DNA from: Lachnospiraceae bacterium
Lineage (GTDB): Bacteria > Bacillota > Clostridia > Lachnospirales > Lachnospiraceae
Length of the DNA stretch: 53,215 nucleotides
Reading direction: 5' to 3'
Assembly (NCBI GenBank): GCA_029053015.1
Contig: JAIDHX010000010.1
Location: forward strand, 1-53,215
The notes beneath the pieces are model-generated. The model searched no databases and was not told the origin of the DNA. It saw nothing but the letters and a program-made list of their open reading frames with translations. Position 1 is the first letter of the stretch, and each line of letters opens with the position of its first letter. A program made the position numbers and the translations under genes. Below are positions 1 to 8,715 of the stretch, one piece after another.

Positions 1-3000
1 CCGTTGGGACGGTGGATTTCCGTGATGCGGTTGATGGCGTCGTATACATAGGTGGTGATGTTACCTTCCCTGTCTTCTACCTTTACAAGGTTATCGTTTA
101 AATCATACGCATAGCGCACCGTGCTGCCGTCAGGATAAGTAATGGCGGATAAGTTGCCCGCTTCGTCATAGGCGTAGGACACCACATCCCCCGCGCCTTC
201 TGCGTGTGAGAAGCCTGTGCCGCTTTCCGGCATATCCGAGCCGCCCGCGCCCGCGCCATTTTCCGGCGTGCGGTAGGTGGTCACCGAGGTAATCCGCCCG
301 AGGCTGTCGTATTCATAAACCGTGTCCCCTGTCTCATCGTACATGGACACGCGCTCTCCGAGGGCGTCATAGGCATACGCCACAGGCGCTCCGTTTTCCG
401 CTCCCGTTGCATCCGCATAGGTCTTTTCCACAAGGCTGTTTAGCTTGTCATAGTCATAGGTGATGGTATTTCCGCTGTTATAGGTATGGGAAAGAAGCCT
501 TCCCGCCGCGTCGTAGGCAAAGGTTTCCCTGCGCCCCGCCGCATCCGTGATGGATGTCAGGTTTCCTTCCAAATCATAGGTGTACTTTGTGCCCCTGCCC
601 ATGTAGTCCGTCACGCCTGTCAGGTTTCCCATCACGTCATAGGCATAGTACGCCGTGCTTCCCATGGAGTCCGTCACGCTCGTCAGACGGTCTTTTCTGT
701 CATAGGAATAGCTTGTGACACGTCCGTCAGTTGCAGTGTAGGCGGACAGGTTTCCATGGGCATCGTAGGTATAGCGTTCCGTCAGCCCCAGCCTGTCCGT
801 GTAGGAAACAAGGCGGTCTGCCGCATCATAAACATACTGCTTTGTCTCTCCAAGCGGATTGACTGCGCCGGAAAGTCTGTTGTCCCCGTCGTAAGAATAG
901 TTGTATACATATCCCTTCGGATCCGTCACGGACACAAGGTTATAATTTCCGTCATAGCCATAGCGTGTGGTGCGGCTGCCCGGCAGGGTGATGCCCGTTA
1001 AGCTGCCTGCTCCGTCATAGGCTGCGGTTGCCGCCCGCACCTCAGGGTCTGTCACAGTTATCAGCCTGTCCGCCCTGTCATACGCAAAGGTAAATGTATT
1101 GCCCAGCGCATTGGTCATGGCAGTGCGGTTGCCCCTTCCATCGTAGCTGTAGGAGATAACGCCGCCCTCTGCATCCGTCACCTGCACAAGATTGTGCAGC
1201 ACGTCATATTCATAGAGTGTTGTCCTGCCAAGGCTGTCTGCCTGCTTTATAATGTCATCCCCCGCGCTGTAGGAAAAGGTGGTTTCATAACCAAGAGGCG
1301 TGGTGATTCCCGTCACCCTGCCTGCTTCGTCATAAACATAGGCATAGACGCCGCCGTTGGGCAGTATCTGTTTTTCCACCTGACCCTTCGCATTTACTTC
1401 ATAAGAGGTCAAAGCACCCAACGCATCGGTCACGCCGGTTATCACGTCATGGCTGTCATAGGTATAGCTTTCTACCGCGCCCAGAGGCGAGGTCTGTTTT
1501 ACCAGACGGTACAATGCATCGTATTCATACTGCCAAGTTTCCCCCGTGCCGTCCGTTACCGTAAGAAGATTTCCCACGGCGTCGTAGCCCTGCAGCCTTG
1601 TGATGCCCTCCGGCGTCGTAATGGAAATCAGGTTGTTTCTGATATCATAGGCATAAAGGGTCTGCCCGCCATTGCCGTCCGTGTACGCCACAGGGCGGTT
1701 AAACGCGTCATAGGCAAGGGCTGTCTGTATGCCGTTCCCGTCCACGGACGCCGTCAGGTTGCCGTCCCCGTCATAGCCATAGGAAACGGTATCGCCCTCC
1801 GGATTTGTCTCTCCGCTTAGGCGGTTCAATGCATCATATTCGTATGTATAGGCTGCCTCGCCCGGTTTTGTCATTTTTATCAGACTGCCCGCCGCATTAT
1901 ATTCATAAACGGTTTCATTTCCTGCCGCATCCGTCATGCGCACAAGCCTGTCAAGTGCGTCGTAATCATAAAGCGTCACCGCTCCGTCCACATCCGTCAC
2001 GGCGGTGATGCGCCCGAAAGCATCGTAAGTATAAAGGATGCTCCTGCCCAGCACGTCCGTCTGCCGCACCCGGTTTCCGGCGGCATCATACGCATAGGAC
2101 ATCCGATTGCCCGCAGTGTCGCGGCTTTCCGTCACGCGCCCCATTGCATCATAGGTAAAGGTTGTTTTTACCCCGTAGCGGTCCGTATAGGTTTCCACTT
2201 CTCCTGTTGCAAGGTACGAGAAGGTTTCCTTTTCCCCATTGGGGTAAGTGTCACAGATGAGCCTTCCCTCTGCGTCATATTCATAAATATGGGCATTGCC
2301 CAGCGCATCCGCCGCGCCGGTAATATTGCCGCCTGCATCGTAGGCATAGGAAATAAACACGCCTGCGCCGTCTGCGGCTGCAGTCATGCGGCTTATACTG
2401 TCATAAGTATAGGTGGTAATCCTTTCCTCCCCGCCGCCGTTTTCTCCCGTCTGCCTTTCCGTCATTTTCACAAGCTGGCCGATGGCGTCATAACCATAGG
2501 CTGCCTGTCTTCCCTCCGGCGTGGTAACAGTGACGGGGCGGCTTTCCCTATCGTAAGCATAGGCGGTGATGCCGCCCAGGGCATCCTGCACTTCTGCCAG
2601 ACGGTTTAACCCGTCATAGGCATAATGCGTGCTGTTCCCCAGTTCGTCCGTGGCGGATATCCGATTTCCTGCGCCGTCATAAGCATAGACTGTGGTACCG
2701 CCAAGCGGGTTGATGGTTTTTACCGGCCTGCCGCATGCATCATACTCATAAAGCCAAATCCTGTTTTCCCCTTCTGTCAGAGAAACCGGATTGCCGCATT
2801 TGTCATAGGAAAGAGTTGCCGTGGTGCCAAGCTTATCCGTGACGGCGGTAATCCGCCCCAGCCTGTCGTAACCATAGCTTACCCTGCTTCCGTCGGCAAA
2901 TAAAATCCCTGTAACCCTGCCGCACGCGTCAAGCTCATAAATGGTTCTGTTTCCTCTCTCGTCTGTCTGAGAGGAAAGCGCTCCCGTGACAGGGTCATAC

Positions 3001-6000
3001 GCATACAGGCGGGTGTGTCCAAGCCTGTCTGTCACACCGGCAATCCTATCCGCCCTGTCGTAGGTGTATGTCGTTACCCTGCCTTCCGCATCCGTCTCCG
3101 TCTTTATGCGGTTCATGGCGTCATAGGCATAGGAAACCATATTTCCTTCCGCGTCCGTTTCCGTCAGCCTGTTGCCGTTTGCATCGTAGGAATAAGAAAG
3201 AATATTGCCCAGCGCATCCTTGCCGGAAAGCATGCGGTTCATTTTATCATAGACAAAAGTGCTCGTCTGCCCTTCCCTGTCGGTGATGGCAGTTACATTG
3301 CCCGCTGCATCGTAGGTATAATAAGCGGTGTTTCCTGCCGCGTCCGTCTCTGCCACGCGCCTGCCCTTTGCATCATAGGCATAGGCAGAAGTATTCCCCA
3401 ACGGGTCCGTTTCCGTCAGGCGGCGGTTCATGGCGTCGTAGGTATAGCGCCAGATATTGCCCTCCGCGTCAGTCATGGCTGTCACACACGCCCCGTTATA
3501 GGAGAAGACCGTCCGATTACCTTCGGCATCGGTCACGGAAACCAGTCTGTTTTCCCCGTCATAGGCATAGGCAGTCACGCCGCCCTCCGCGTCAGTCACA
3601 GAAATCAGCCTGTTCTTTTCATCATAGGCATAAACCGTCATGCCGCCGTCATAGTCCGTGACGCTTTGTAAAAGCCCTGCCGCCGTGTAGGCATAGCGCC
3701 GCTGCGCCCCGTCCTGCCGCGTCTCTGTCAGCACGCGCCCTGCTTCGTCATAGGTGTAGGCTGTGGTGACGCCCTGCCTGTCCGTCTTGGAGGACAAATA
3801 TCCCTGCCCGCTGTAGGAACGGCTTTCCGTGCTGCCGTCCGGATACTCAATTTTTACGGTGCGGAAGCTGCCGTCATAATAATAGACGGTCTTGTTCCCG
3901 TTTGCATCCACGGTCTCAGTTCTGCCGTTTCCATAGGAGAGCGCCACAACGCCCCCCTCCGCGTCCGTCTGCCGGATCACGCGCCCTTTTTCATCATAGG
4001 TGTTCGCCACCACGCAGTTTCCGTTTTCGTCATGCCATGCCGTCATCCGGTGCGCCCCGTCGTAGGTAAAGCGCAGCACATCGCCTGCCTCGTCCGTCAC
4101 AGACACAAGATTGCCCGCGCCGTCATACCCGTAACGGATGCTGTTTCCGTCCGGCAGCCCGATGGCTGCGATACGGTTTTCCCCGTCAAGCGATACCGTG
4201 TACATTTTCCCCGAGGGGGAAGTAATGGCGGAAAGCTTGCCGTCCATTCCATAGGAAAGCGTCGTCCTTCTTCCGCAGGCATCCTCGATTGCCGTGAGCT
4301 GCCCGTAGGCGTTAAATAAGTGTTTTTCAAGACTTGTCAAATCCGTAATGGCAAAGCCGCCGTTTTCTTCCGCCAGGGCATACGCCTGTCCTGCTGGCGC
4401 ATGGTAGCCGTTCCCTTCTTTTGCAAAAGCCACGATACTGCCCGTCCCCGAAAGCCAGAGCACAGTGCCGTCCGAAAGCTCTCCCAGCCTCTCGTCAAAG
4501 GGCGTGCTCCAGCCAAAGCCGAGGCTTCCCGCGTAGCCTGCGCCCATGGAATTATACTGCCTTGTAAATGCAAAATCCCCGCCGATGTCCGCTATCGCGG
4601 CATCCGTCTGCTCCATGTAGAAATTTCCGGTGTTTAAATTCACCGGCTCAAAGCCAAATTCGCAGTATTGCGCGCGCCCCAAAAGAAGCCCATCAATAAC
4701 CGATTTCCAGTAGTCCGACAGCTCCCCTGCCACATACGGCGCGGTGTTCTGCGGGTCCCTGATAAAAATCAGATTTCCCTGCCTTGTCAGGGCATCCTGC
4801 ATCTGCATGTCCGCCATAATGGTATCGATTTCCACTCCATAATGCGCTGCAATCCGCGGAATCAGGTCAAAAACGCCCTCCTCGTAAATAAGAAAGCTGT
4901 CGCTGCGAACGGTCTTCCCAACGCTGACTGTCTGACTGCCTGCGGCTCCCGTCTCCGCGCCGCTTTCTGCTCCGTCTGCCGTTTCGCTGTCTTCTGTTCC
5001 TTCCGCATGTGCCGTGATGTAGTACACCTGCCCCGGCACAAGATTGGTAAATACCTCGCTCTGCCAGTTGGACAGTCGCCTGTTGTAGCCAAGCGCCGTG
5101 GGGAAAGCAGCCGCGTACAGGGCAGAATCCGGATACACAAGGCTCGTCTCTGCTTCCACTTCTCCCGTTGTCCCGTTTATCAGACTGTAGACCACCGTGC
5201 TGCCGGGCTTTGCCAGCCCGTGCGCCACAACGCCTAATGTATTTGTGGATTTGTCACCGTTTCGTTCCACCACCGGATAGATTTCGATGGTGGTGTCATC
5301 CAAAGTAAGGCTCGACAGTTCTGTGGGTTCCCCCGTCCATGACAGGACAAGCTTTGGCCCGTAGGCCGCCGACGCGCTGCCGTAAAACACCTCGCACTGC
5401 ATTTTTGTGCCCGCGGCTGCTGCCTCTGCGTCCGGCGCTTCCACCATCGCCTTTATCACAAGTCCGTGGTTGTCCGCCACCCCGTTCACCCATGCGCTGA
5501 CTGCCTCCGTCACATCAAAGGAAAGCGCTTCGCCACGCGCCGTGGACGCCATCTGAGAGTCAAGGAAGGAATGGGTAAAGGAAAGCTGGCTGTTCCAGCT
5601 TAAGTTCGCCGGCGCCCATTCCGTCTCCACGCCAAAGACGCCGAACTCCGTGGTTCCCCTGCTCCACCTTGTCTTCTGTGTCAAAAGAAGGGTGGCCGAC
5701 GTAATTTCCGCCTCAGCCGCCAGTGATGAAAAATCATAGTCTATGGAAAAATAGGTGCGGCAGTTTAAATGCCTGCTCCTAAAACCTGCATAATTGCCCG
5801 ATGTGATGCCGTCGTCATAGCCCGCATAGGGGTACTGGTTGTCCCCGATGACCTTATTCGGGCTTCCCTCCTCCGCGCAGGCAAGGCGTATGGCGCTGCC
5901 GGACACCTGTATGGCGGTTGGGTCTATGCGCACGGGATAGACGCGCTCCGGCGCATCCAGCCATTCCCTGTCCGCCGTGACGGTCACAAGGTACAGTCCG

Positions 6001-7136
6001 TCTGCCTCTGAAAGCGTCATCTTCACGCCGAAACTGATTTCCCCTGCGGCGTCCTCCATCTCAGGCGCTTCCAGCACAAATACCGCCTCCCGCTCAGGGT
6101 CAGCCCCCGCTTCATGCAGATACAGGGTATTGCCGGTTAAGGTCGCGGAAAGTCCGCATGAGTCCACGTAATAGGAAAAGCTGTTTTTCTCCCCTTTTTC
6201 CAGAAGGACAATGTCCTCCTTCACGCTGTTTCCAAACACCGTGTACTGATAATCCACGCCCGGAAACACATCGCTGTAGCGGATGGCATTCCCACGCGCG
6301 ATACCGCCTGCAAAGCTGCCCTCCGCAGGGTAAATCATCATCTGGAAATCCCCGCAAAGAATAACAATGCCGCTGCCGCCATAAGCCGCCATGTTCTCGG
6401 GGAACAGCACGGTATAGGCGTTTGCCCTGTTCATGTAGGATGTGCCCGCGTCGCCAAACATGCCGAACAGCGACACGGGATTTTCCACAAGAGCATTGTC
6501 CACACGGCGCAGGACGCCGTCCTCATCTATGTAAGTCGTGCCGTCATTCCCGATGACCGTCACATACTGGTTTCCGCCTGCATGGTAGGTGCGGCTGTAA
6601 GCGTCGTAGGACACCAGCTCCCCGTAGTTTTCCGGCTCCGGCTCTTTATAGAAACTTTCCGGCTCCCTAGCTTCCCTGATATCCGCATCGCCTGCTGAGA
6701 CGGACAGGCCATCCCCACCGGAGACACTGCTGCCGTCAAAGCTGCCGTCGCCTGCGGAAACACTGCCACCTGCGAAATCGTCGTCTCCTGCAGAACCACT
6801 TTCACCCGCGGAGACATTGTCGCCGGCGAACCCCTCTTCATCTTCCGATACACTGCCGCCGGCGGAACCTCCGTCACCTTCAGTTTCTCCGTCACCTTCA
6901 TGAACAGAAGAAGCGTCTTCTGAAGGAATATCGCCCGTGGATACACCTTCCCCGTCATGACTTCCGGCTTCCCATAAAATGCCGTCTCCTGCGGATATGT
7001 CCGTCCCTGCCGCATAAGCGGGCAGACTGTCGGATAAAAGCAGTATTGCCGACAGGCATATGCACAGGATGCCGGAAAGCCGGCGCCTCCAATGCTTTCC
7101 CTTCATACCTTTGTTTTTCTTTTGTAAACCGTTCAT
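1..7136 (-). CDS. Giant secreted RHS/YD-repeat protein (3' end outside window)
   Basis: One reading frame stays open from ATG 7136 to the left edge, about 2,378 codons with no stop; the C-terminus is not visible. The start is set by GGAGGA seven bases upstream. In order: basic N-terminus and hydrophobic signal ending AYAA near residue 43; an acidic Ser/Gly-rich linker to about 150; a clostridial RHS N-terminal region; a DNRLRE-like stretch near 450-570; a LysM-like segment near 755-785 (IAAHYGVEIDTI); a DUF6531-like RHS entry motif near 830 (VNLNTGNFYMEQ); then from about residue 940 some 65 YD repeats of about 21 residues (pattern YAYDGENRLVSVTDAEG). Family knowledge: YD repeats build a hollow beta-shell that often encloses a variable C-terminal toxin or adhesive domain. 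That tip lies off-window, so toxin or adhesin cannot be decided. Confidence 0.93.
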   Translation of the reverse strand, partial: MNGLQKKNKGMKGKHWRRRLSGILCICLSAILLLSDSLPAYAAGTDISAGDGILWEAGSHDGEGVSTGDIPSEDASSVHEGDGETEGDGGSAGGSVSEDEEGFAGDNVSAGESGSAGDDDFAGGSVSAGDGSFDGSSVSGGDGLSVSAGDADIREAREPESFYKEPEPENYGELVSYDAYSRTYHAGGNQYVTVIGNDGTTYIDEDGVLRRVDNALVENPVSLFGMFGDAGTSYMNRANAYTVLFPENMAAYGGSGIVILCGDFQMMIYPAEGSFAGGIARGNAIRYSDVFPGVDYQYTVFGNSVKEDIVLLEKGEKNSFSYYVDSCGLSATLTGNTLYLHEAGADPEREAVFVLEAPEMEDAAGEISFGVKMTLSEADGLYLVTVTADREWLDAPERVYPVRIDPTAIQVSGSAIRLACAEEGSPNKVIGDNQYPYAGYDDGITSGNYAGFRSRHLNCRTYFSIDYDFSSLAAEAEITSATLLLTQKTRWSRGTTEFGVFGVETEWAPANLSWNSQLSFTHSFLDSQMASTARGEALSFDVTEAVSAWVNGVADNHGLVIKAMVEAPDAEAAAAGTKMQCEVFYGSASAAYGPKLVLSWTGEPTELSSLTLDDTTIEIYPVVERNGDKSTNTLGVVAHGLAKPGSTVVYSLINGTTGEVEAETSLVYPDSALYAAAFPTALGYNRRLSNWQSEVFTNLVPGQVYYITAHAEGTEDSETADGAESGAETGAAGSQTVSVGKTVRSDSFLIYEEGVFDLIPRIAAHYGVEIDTIMADMQMQDALTRQGNLIFIRDPQNTAPYVAGELSDYWKSVIDGLLLGRAQYCEFGFEPVNLNTGNFYMEQTDAAIADIGGDFAFTRQYNSMGAGYAGSLGFGWSTPFDERLGELSDGTVLWLSGTGSIVAFAKEGNGYHAPAGQAYALAEENGGFAITDLTSLEKHLFNAYGQLTAIEDACGRRTTLSYGMDGKLSAITSPSGKMYTVSLDGENRIAAIGLPDGNSIRYGYDGAGNLVSVTDEAGDVLRFTYDGAHRMTAWHDENGNCVVANTYDEKGRVIRQTDAEGGVVALSYGNGRTETVDANGNKTVYYYDGSFRTVKIEYPDGSTESRSYSGQGYLSSKTDRQGVTTAYTYDEAGRVLTETRQDGAQRRYAYTAAGLLQSVTDYDGGMTVYAYDEKNRLISVTDAEGGVTAYAYDGENRLVSVTDAEGNRTVFSYNGACVTAMTDAEGNIWRYTYDAMNRRLTETDPLGNTSAYAYDAKGRRVAETDAAGNTAYYTYDAAGNVTAITDREGQTSTFVYDKMNRMLSGKDALGNILSYSYDANGNRLTETDAEGNMVSYAYDAMNRIKTETDAEGRVTTYTYDRADRIAGVTDRLGHTRLYAYDPVTGALSSQTDERGNRTIYELDACGRVTGILFADGSRVSYGYDRLGRITAVTDKLGTTATLSYDKCGNPVSLTEGENRIWLYEYDACGRPVKTINPLGGTTVYAYDGAGNRISATDELGNSTHYAYDGLNRLAEVQDALGGITAYAYDRESRPVTVTTPEGRQAAYGYDAIGQLVKMTERQTGENGGGEERITTYTYDSISRMTAAADGAGVFISYAYDAGGNITGAADALGNAHIYEYDAEGRLICDTYPNGEKETFSYLATGEVETYTDRYGVKTTFTYDAMGRVTESRDTAGNRMSYAYDAAGNRVRQTDVLGRSILYTYDAFGRITAVTDVDGAVTLYDYDALDRLVRMTDAAGNETVYEYNAAGSLIKMTKPGEAAYTYEYDALNRLSGETNPEGDTVSYGYDGDGNLTASVDGNGIQTALAYDAFNRPVAYTDGNGGQTLYAYDIRNNLISITTPEGITRLQGYDAVGNLLTVTDGTGETWQYEYDALYRLVKQTSPLGAVESYTYDSHDVITGVTDALGALTSYEVNAKGQVEKQILPNGGVYAYVYDEAGRVTGITTPLGYETTFSYSAGDDIIKQADSLGRTTLYEYDVLHNLVQVTDAEGGVISYSYDGRGNRTAMTNALGNTFTFAYDRADRLITVTDPEVRAATAAYDGAGSLTGITLPGSRTTRYGYDGNYNLVSVTDPKGYVYNYSYDGDNRLSGAVNPLGETKQYVYDAADRLVSYTDRLGLTERYTYDAHGNLSAYTATDGRVTSYSYDRKDRLTSVTDSMGSTAYYAYDVMGNLTGVTDYMGRGTKYTYDLEGNLTSITDAAGRRETFAYDAAGRLLSHTYNSGNTITYDYDKLNSLVEKTYADATGAENGAPVAYAYDALGERVSMYDETGDTVYEYDSLGRITSVTTYRTPENGAGAGGSDMPESGTGFSHAEGAGDVVSYAYDEAGNLSAITYPDGSTVRYAYDLNDNLVKVEDREGNITTYVYDAINRITEIHRPN

Positions 7137-7175
7137 GGCTCATTCCTCCAATGTCCTTCTTTTCTTTCATACAGC

Positions 7176-7194
7176 AATAATTTGGGAAATTATT
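7176..7194. promoter_or_regulatory. Inverted repeat between RHS gene and 64-aa gene
   Basis: A perfect AATAATTT-GGG-AAATTATT repeat lies in the 182-bp divergent gap between the RHS gene (minus) and the small gene at 7319 (plus). It could be an operator or an AT-rich promoter element; nothing in the sequence decides. Confidence 0.25.
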
Positions 7195-7318
7195 TTACTC
7201 AGAACAGAAAAAAAGTCCATAGCAAATCGGGCAACACGTTTAAAAAATCAAAACATCTATACATATGATTGGGATTATGCTATGGTGTATGAAGAGGTAA
7301 AAAAACGGAGGTATTCTC

Positions 7319-7513
7319 ATGACACCAGATTCTACAGATATTCAAAATATTATTCGACTGTTGGACGGATTCTGCGAAAAGGAAGAAAGCCGCCTGAAGC
7401 TTCGGGTCAGTGAAGAAAACGCACCCGAAAGCGTAAGCCGGCAGTATCATCACGGGTGCTGCGACGTGGGCAGCCCGTGGGCGAAGGGAACCGCCTTTGA
7501 TGTGTTAGAATAA
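7319..7513 (+). CDS. Small conserved-looking protein, 64 aa, function unknown
   Basis: It starts at ATG 7319 with CGGAGG seven bases upstream. The protein is soluble, acidic and lacks signal or membrane segments; it ends with the motif CDVGSPWAKGTAFDVLE. I do not recognise the family. Codons 11-64 are repeated at 8172-8338 with five base changes, every one synonymous, so the protein sequence is unchanged and the gene is very likely real. It is divergent from the RHS gene and followed at once by a promoter and hairpin (7519-7617). Confidence 0.7.
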   Translation: MTPDSTDIQNIIRLLDGFCEKEESRLKLRVSEENAPESVSRQYHHGCCDVGSPWAKGTAFDVLE

Positions 7514-7514
7514 T
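7348..7514 (+). repeat. Direct repeat A, copy 1 (167 bp, 3' part of the 64-aa gene)
   Basis: Matches 8172-8338 at an offset of 824 bases with 5 mismatches in 167. It runs from about codon 10 of the small gene to just past its stop. Together the two copies bracket a 657-bp insert (7515-8171). Confidence 0.95.
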
Positions 7515-7518
7515 TTAC

Positions 7519-7547
7519 TTGACAAAACTTCTGTATGCCTTTAAAAT
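7519..7547 (+). promoter_or_regulatory. Sigma-A-type promoter at the left edge of insert 1
   Basis: TTGACA (7519-7524), a 17-base spacer and TAAAAT (7542-7547). No plus-strand reading frame follows within the insert; a transcript would begin near 7554 and run straight into the hairpin at 7557-7617, making an RNA of roughly 65 nt. Confidence 0.5.
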
Positions 7548-7556
7548 ATGGATTAT

Positions 7557-7617
7557 AAAGAAATGAGTTTTTCGACCGTACAGCTATTGCTCAAGCGGCT
7601 TGCTCGTTTCTTTTTTT
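7557..7617 (+). ncRNA. Hairpin with T7 tail: terminator or short RNA
   Basis: AAAGAAATGAG (7557-7567) pairs with CTCGTTTCTTT (7603-7613), 11 base pairs with one G-U, and a T-run follows to 7617. The 35-nt loop covers the last three bases of the minus-strand ORF. With the promoter at 7519 this would be a very short RNA; otherwise it is a terminator for the 64-aa gene and, more weakly, for the opposing gene. A related hairpin is at 15638-15700. Confidence 0.45.
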
Positions 7618-8021
7618 GTTCTTAAAATATCATACAGATACAGTTTCCCATCCTTTGCATGGCGCACCAATATTCTTGACTTAAAAACATTGTACCTAAC
7701 CAGCTCGCCTGTATCATCATAAACAGGTATCGCAAAACGTGTGTCATACCTATACCAGCCGAATTTTGCATCTGTGCTATGTTTTTGCGCATAATTCTCT
7801 GCAAAAGTTTTATTCGTAGCAATTTCAATCATCTCCTTGATAATGCTTGAAGAATTTGCCTTTGCATACATATTTGCACCTCTTAGCTCCTTTGTATCTT
7901 TGGAATGCGCAAACTCGTCCGGAAAATCCGCACCTATGTATACCACATCAGATGTTTCCGTAATCTCAGCACACTCCCCGATATATTCTTTCAGACAGTC
8001 CTCAACAATGTTCCAGTCCAC
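7584..8021 (-). CDS. Phage/plasmid polyvalent-protein-type domain, 145 aa, probably 5'-altered
   Basis: From memory of similar proteins, the sequence (IGADFPDEFAHSKDT, FGWYRYDTRFAIPVYD, KLYLYDILRTKKETSKP) resembles a domain found at the ends of phage head-morphogenesis and conjugative-element polyvalent proteins and also standing alone in gut Clostridia. Its activity is not known to me. The GTG at 8021 is the first permitted start, but the family-like sequence continues upstream in frame to a stop at 8088-8090 (DLRFKGRRSVDW before the GTG region) with no ATG or good ribosome site, so the 5' end looks truncated or recombined. It is the cargo between the two copies of repeat A, opposite in strand to the flanking gene. 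Confidence 0.5.
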   Translation of the reverse strand: MDWNIVEDCLKEYIGECAEITETSDVVYIGADFPDEFAHSKDTKELRGANMYAKANSSSIIKEMIEIATNKTFAENYAQKHSTDAKFGWYRYDTRFAIPVYDDTGELVRYNVFKSRILVRHAKDGKLYLYDILRTKKETSKPLEQ

Positions 8022-8171
8022 ACTCCGCCTTCCCTTAAAGCGCAGATCATTGATGACTATAATGCTTTTGCCATCAGCTACATTGTATCATGCCAGACTA
8101 TATAATTGTACTAAAAAACCATTAAAAATTTTACGATTAAAAATCCATGCTTTCTGCTTCACATCCGGCGG

Positions 8172-8338
8172 TATTATTCGACTGTTGGACGGATTCTGTG
8201 AAAAGGAAGAAAGCCGCCTGAAGCTTCGGGTCAGTGAAGAAAACGCACCCGAAAGCGTGAGCAGGCAGTATCATCACGGGTGCTGCGACGTGGGCAGTCC
8301 GTGGGCGAAGGGAACCGCTTTTGATGTGTTAGAATAAT
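8172..8338 (+). pseudogene. Direct repeat A, copy 2: 5'-truncated copy of the 64-aa gene
   Basis: 167 bp matching 7348-7514 with five mismatches, all synonymous, still open to the same TAA. It lacks the first ten codons and the ribosome site. An in-frame ATG at 7837 exists only by running antisense through the 145-aa ORF, so I treat this as a truncated remnant. Confidence 0.8.
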
Positions 8339-8362
8339 GGCTAAAAGTCATTTGCCTTCAAA

Positions 8363-8397
8363 TTGGAAAGGGGCCGCACATCGCCGCCCCTTTCCAA
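8363..8397 (-). terminator. Strong hairpin after the permease operon
   Basis: TTGGAAAGGGGC and GCCCCTTTCCAA form a perfect 12-bp stem with an 11-base loop, eight bases beyond the stop of the Cys-rich protein gene. The T-tract on the minus strand is weak, so termination may be inefficient; it also faces the repeat A remnant on the plus strand. Confidence 0.5.
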
Positions 8398-8404
8398 CAC
8401 ATAA

Positions 8405-8689
8405 TCAGTTATACGGGCAACAGCCCAGATCTGTCTTTTTTATATCATACTCTGTATATACTTTTTCACCATCATTACACGTTCTATAATACTTTGTTTC
8501 AAGAAAATGCGTCCGGTTTCCTGTGTGACATACCGGTGTAGAGCATGTATAATCCGCAGTCAAGACTCTCCACTCACCACAGCGAGGCTCTACCCCTGCA
8601 TTTACATTCATCGGAAACAGCCATACCATAGCAACAGCCATCAGTGCCATTACCGCCAAACAACTTTTTTGTTTTTTTGTGTTTTTCAT
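8405..8689 (-). CDS. Small Cys-rich secreted protein, 94 aa
   Basis: The start is ATG 8689, chosen over 8707 because AAGGAG sits just upstream. A signal peptide of about 32 residues ends at VNA-GV; the mature ~62 residues hold six cysteines (RCGEW, YTCST, VCHTG, RTCND, GCCPYN), suggesting disulfides or metal binding. It is the last gene of the four-gene minus operon after two FtsX-type permeases. It resembles in layout, not closely in sequence, the secreted proteins at 25422-25721 and 27792-28097. A bacteriocin or secreted signal is possible, but no precursor family is recognisable. Confidence 0.7.
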   Translation of the reverse strand: MKNTKKQKSCLAVMALMAVAMVWLFPMNVNAGVEPRCGEWRVLTADYTCSTPVCHTGNRTHFLETKYYRTCNDGEKVYTEYDIKKTDLGCCPYN

Positions 8690-8715
8690 TTTTTCTCCTT
8701 TTCTCATGTGTATTT

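Noticed and set aside
1..4300. Regular DNA repeats that might be a CRISPR array
   Set aside because: The repeat unit is a coding YD repeat in one open frame, without spacers. No CRISPR array or cas gene is seen anywhere in the window.
486..4637. Many plus-strand reading frames opposite the RHS gene, some over 200 codons
   Set aside because: They repeat with the 63-base period of the YD repeats and lack ribosome sites; they are antisense shadows.
7584..8087. The 145-aa ORF as an immunity protein for the RHS toxin
   Set aside because: Immunity genes lie after the 3' end of the RHS gene, which is off-window; this ORF is upstream of its 5' end and in an insert of its own.
7837..8337. A 166-codon plus-strand frame ending with the repeat A sequence
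   Set aside because: Its first 80 codons are antisense to the 145-aa ORF, with no ribosome site; the match at its end comes from the duplicated fragment.
8405..8689. Lactococcin-972-type bacteriocin
   Set aside because: The gene context (permeases, signal peptide) is similar, but the six-cysteine mature sequence does not resemble that family and no ATPase is present.
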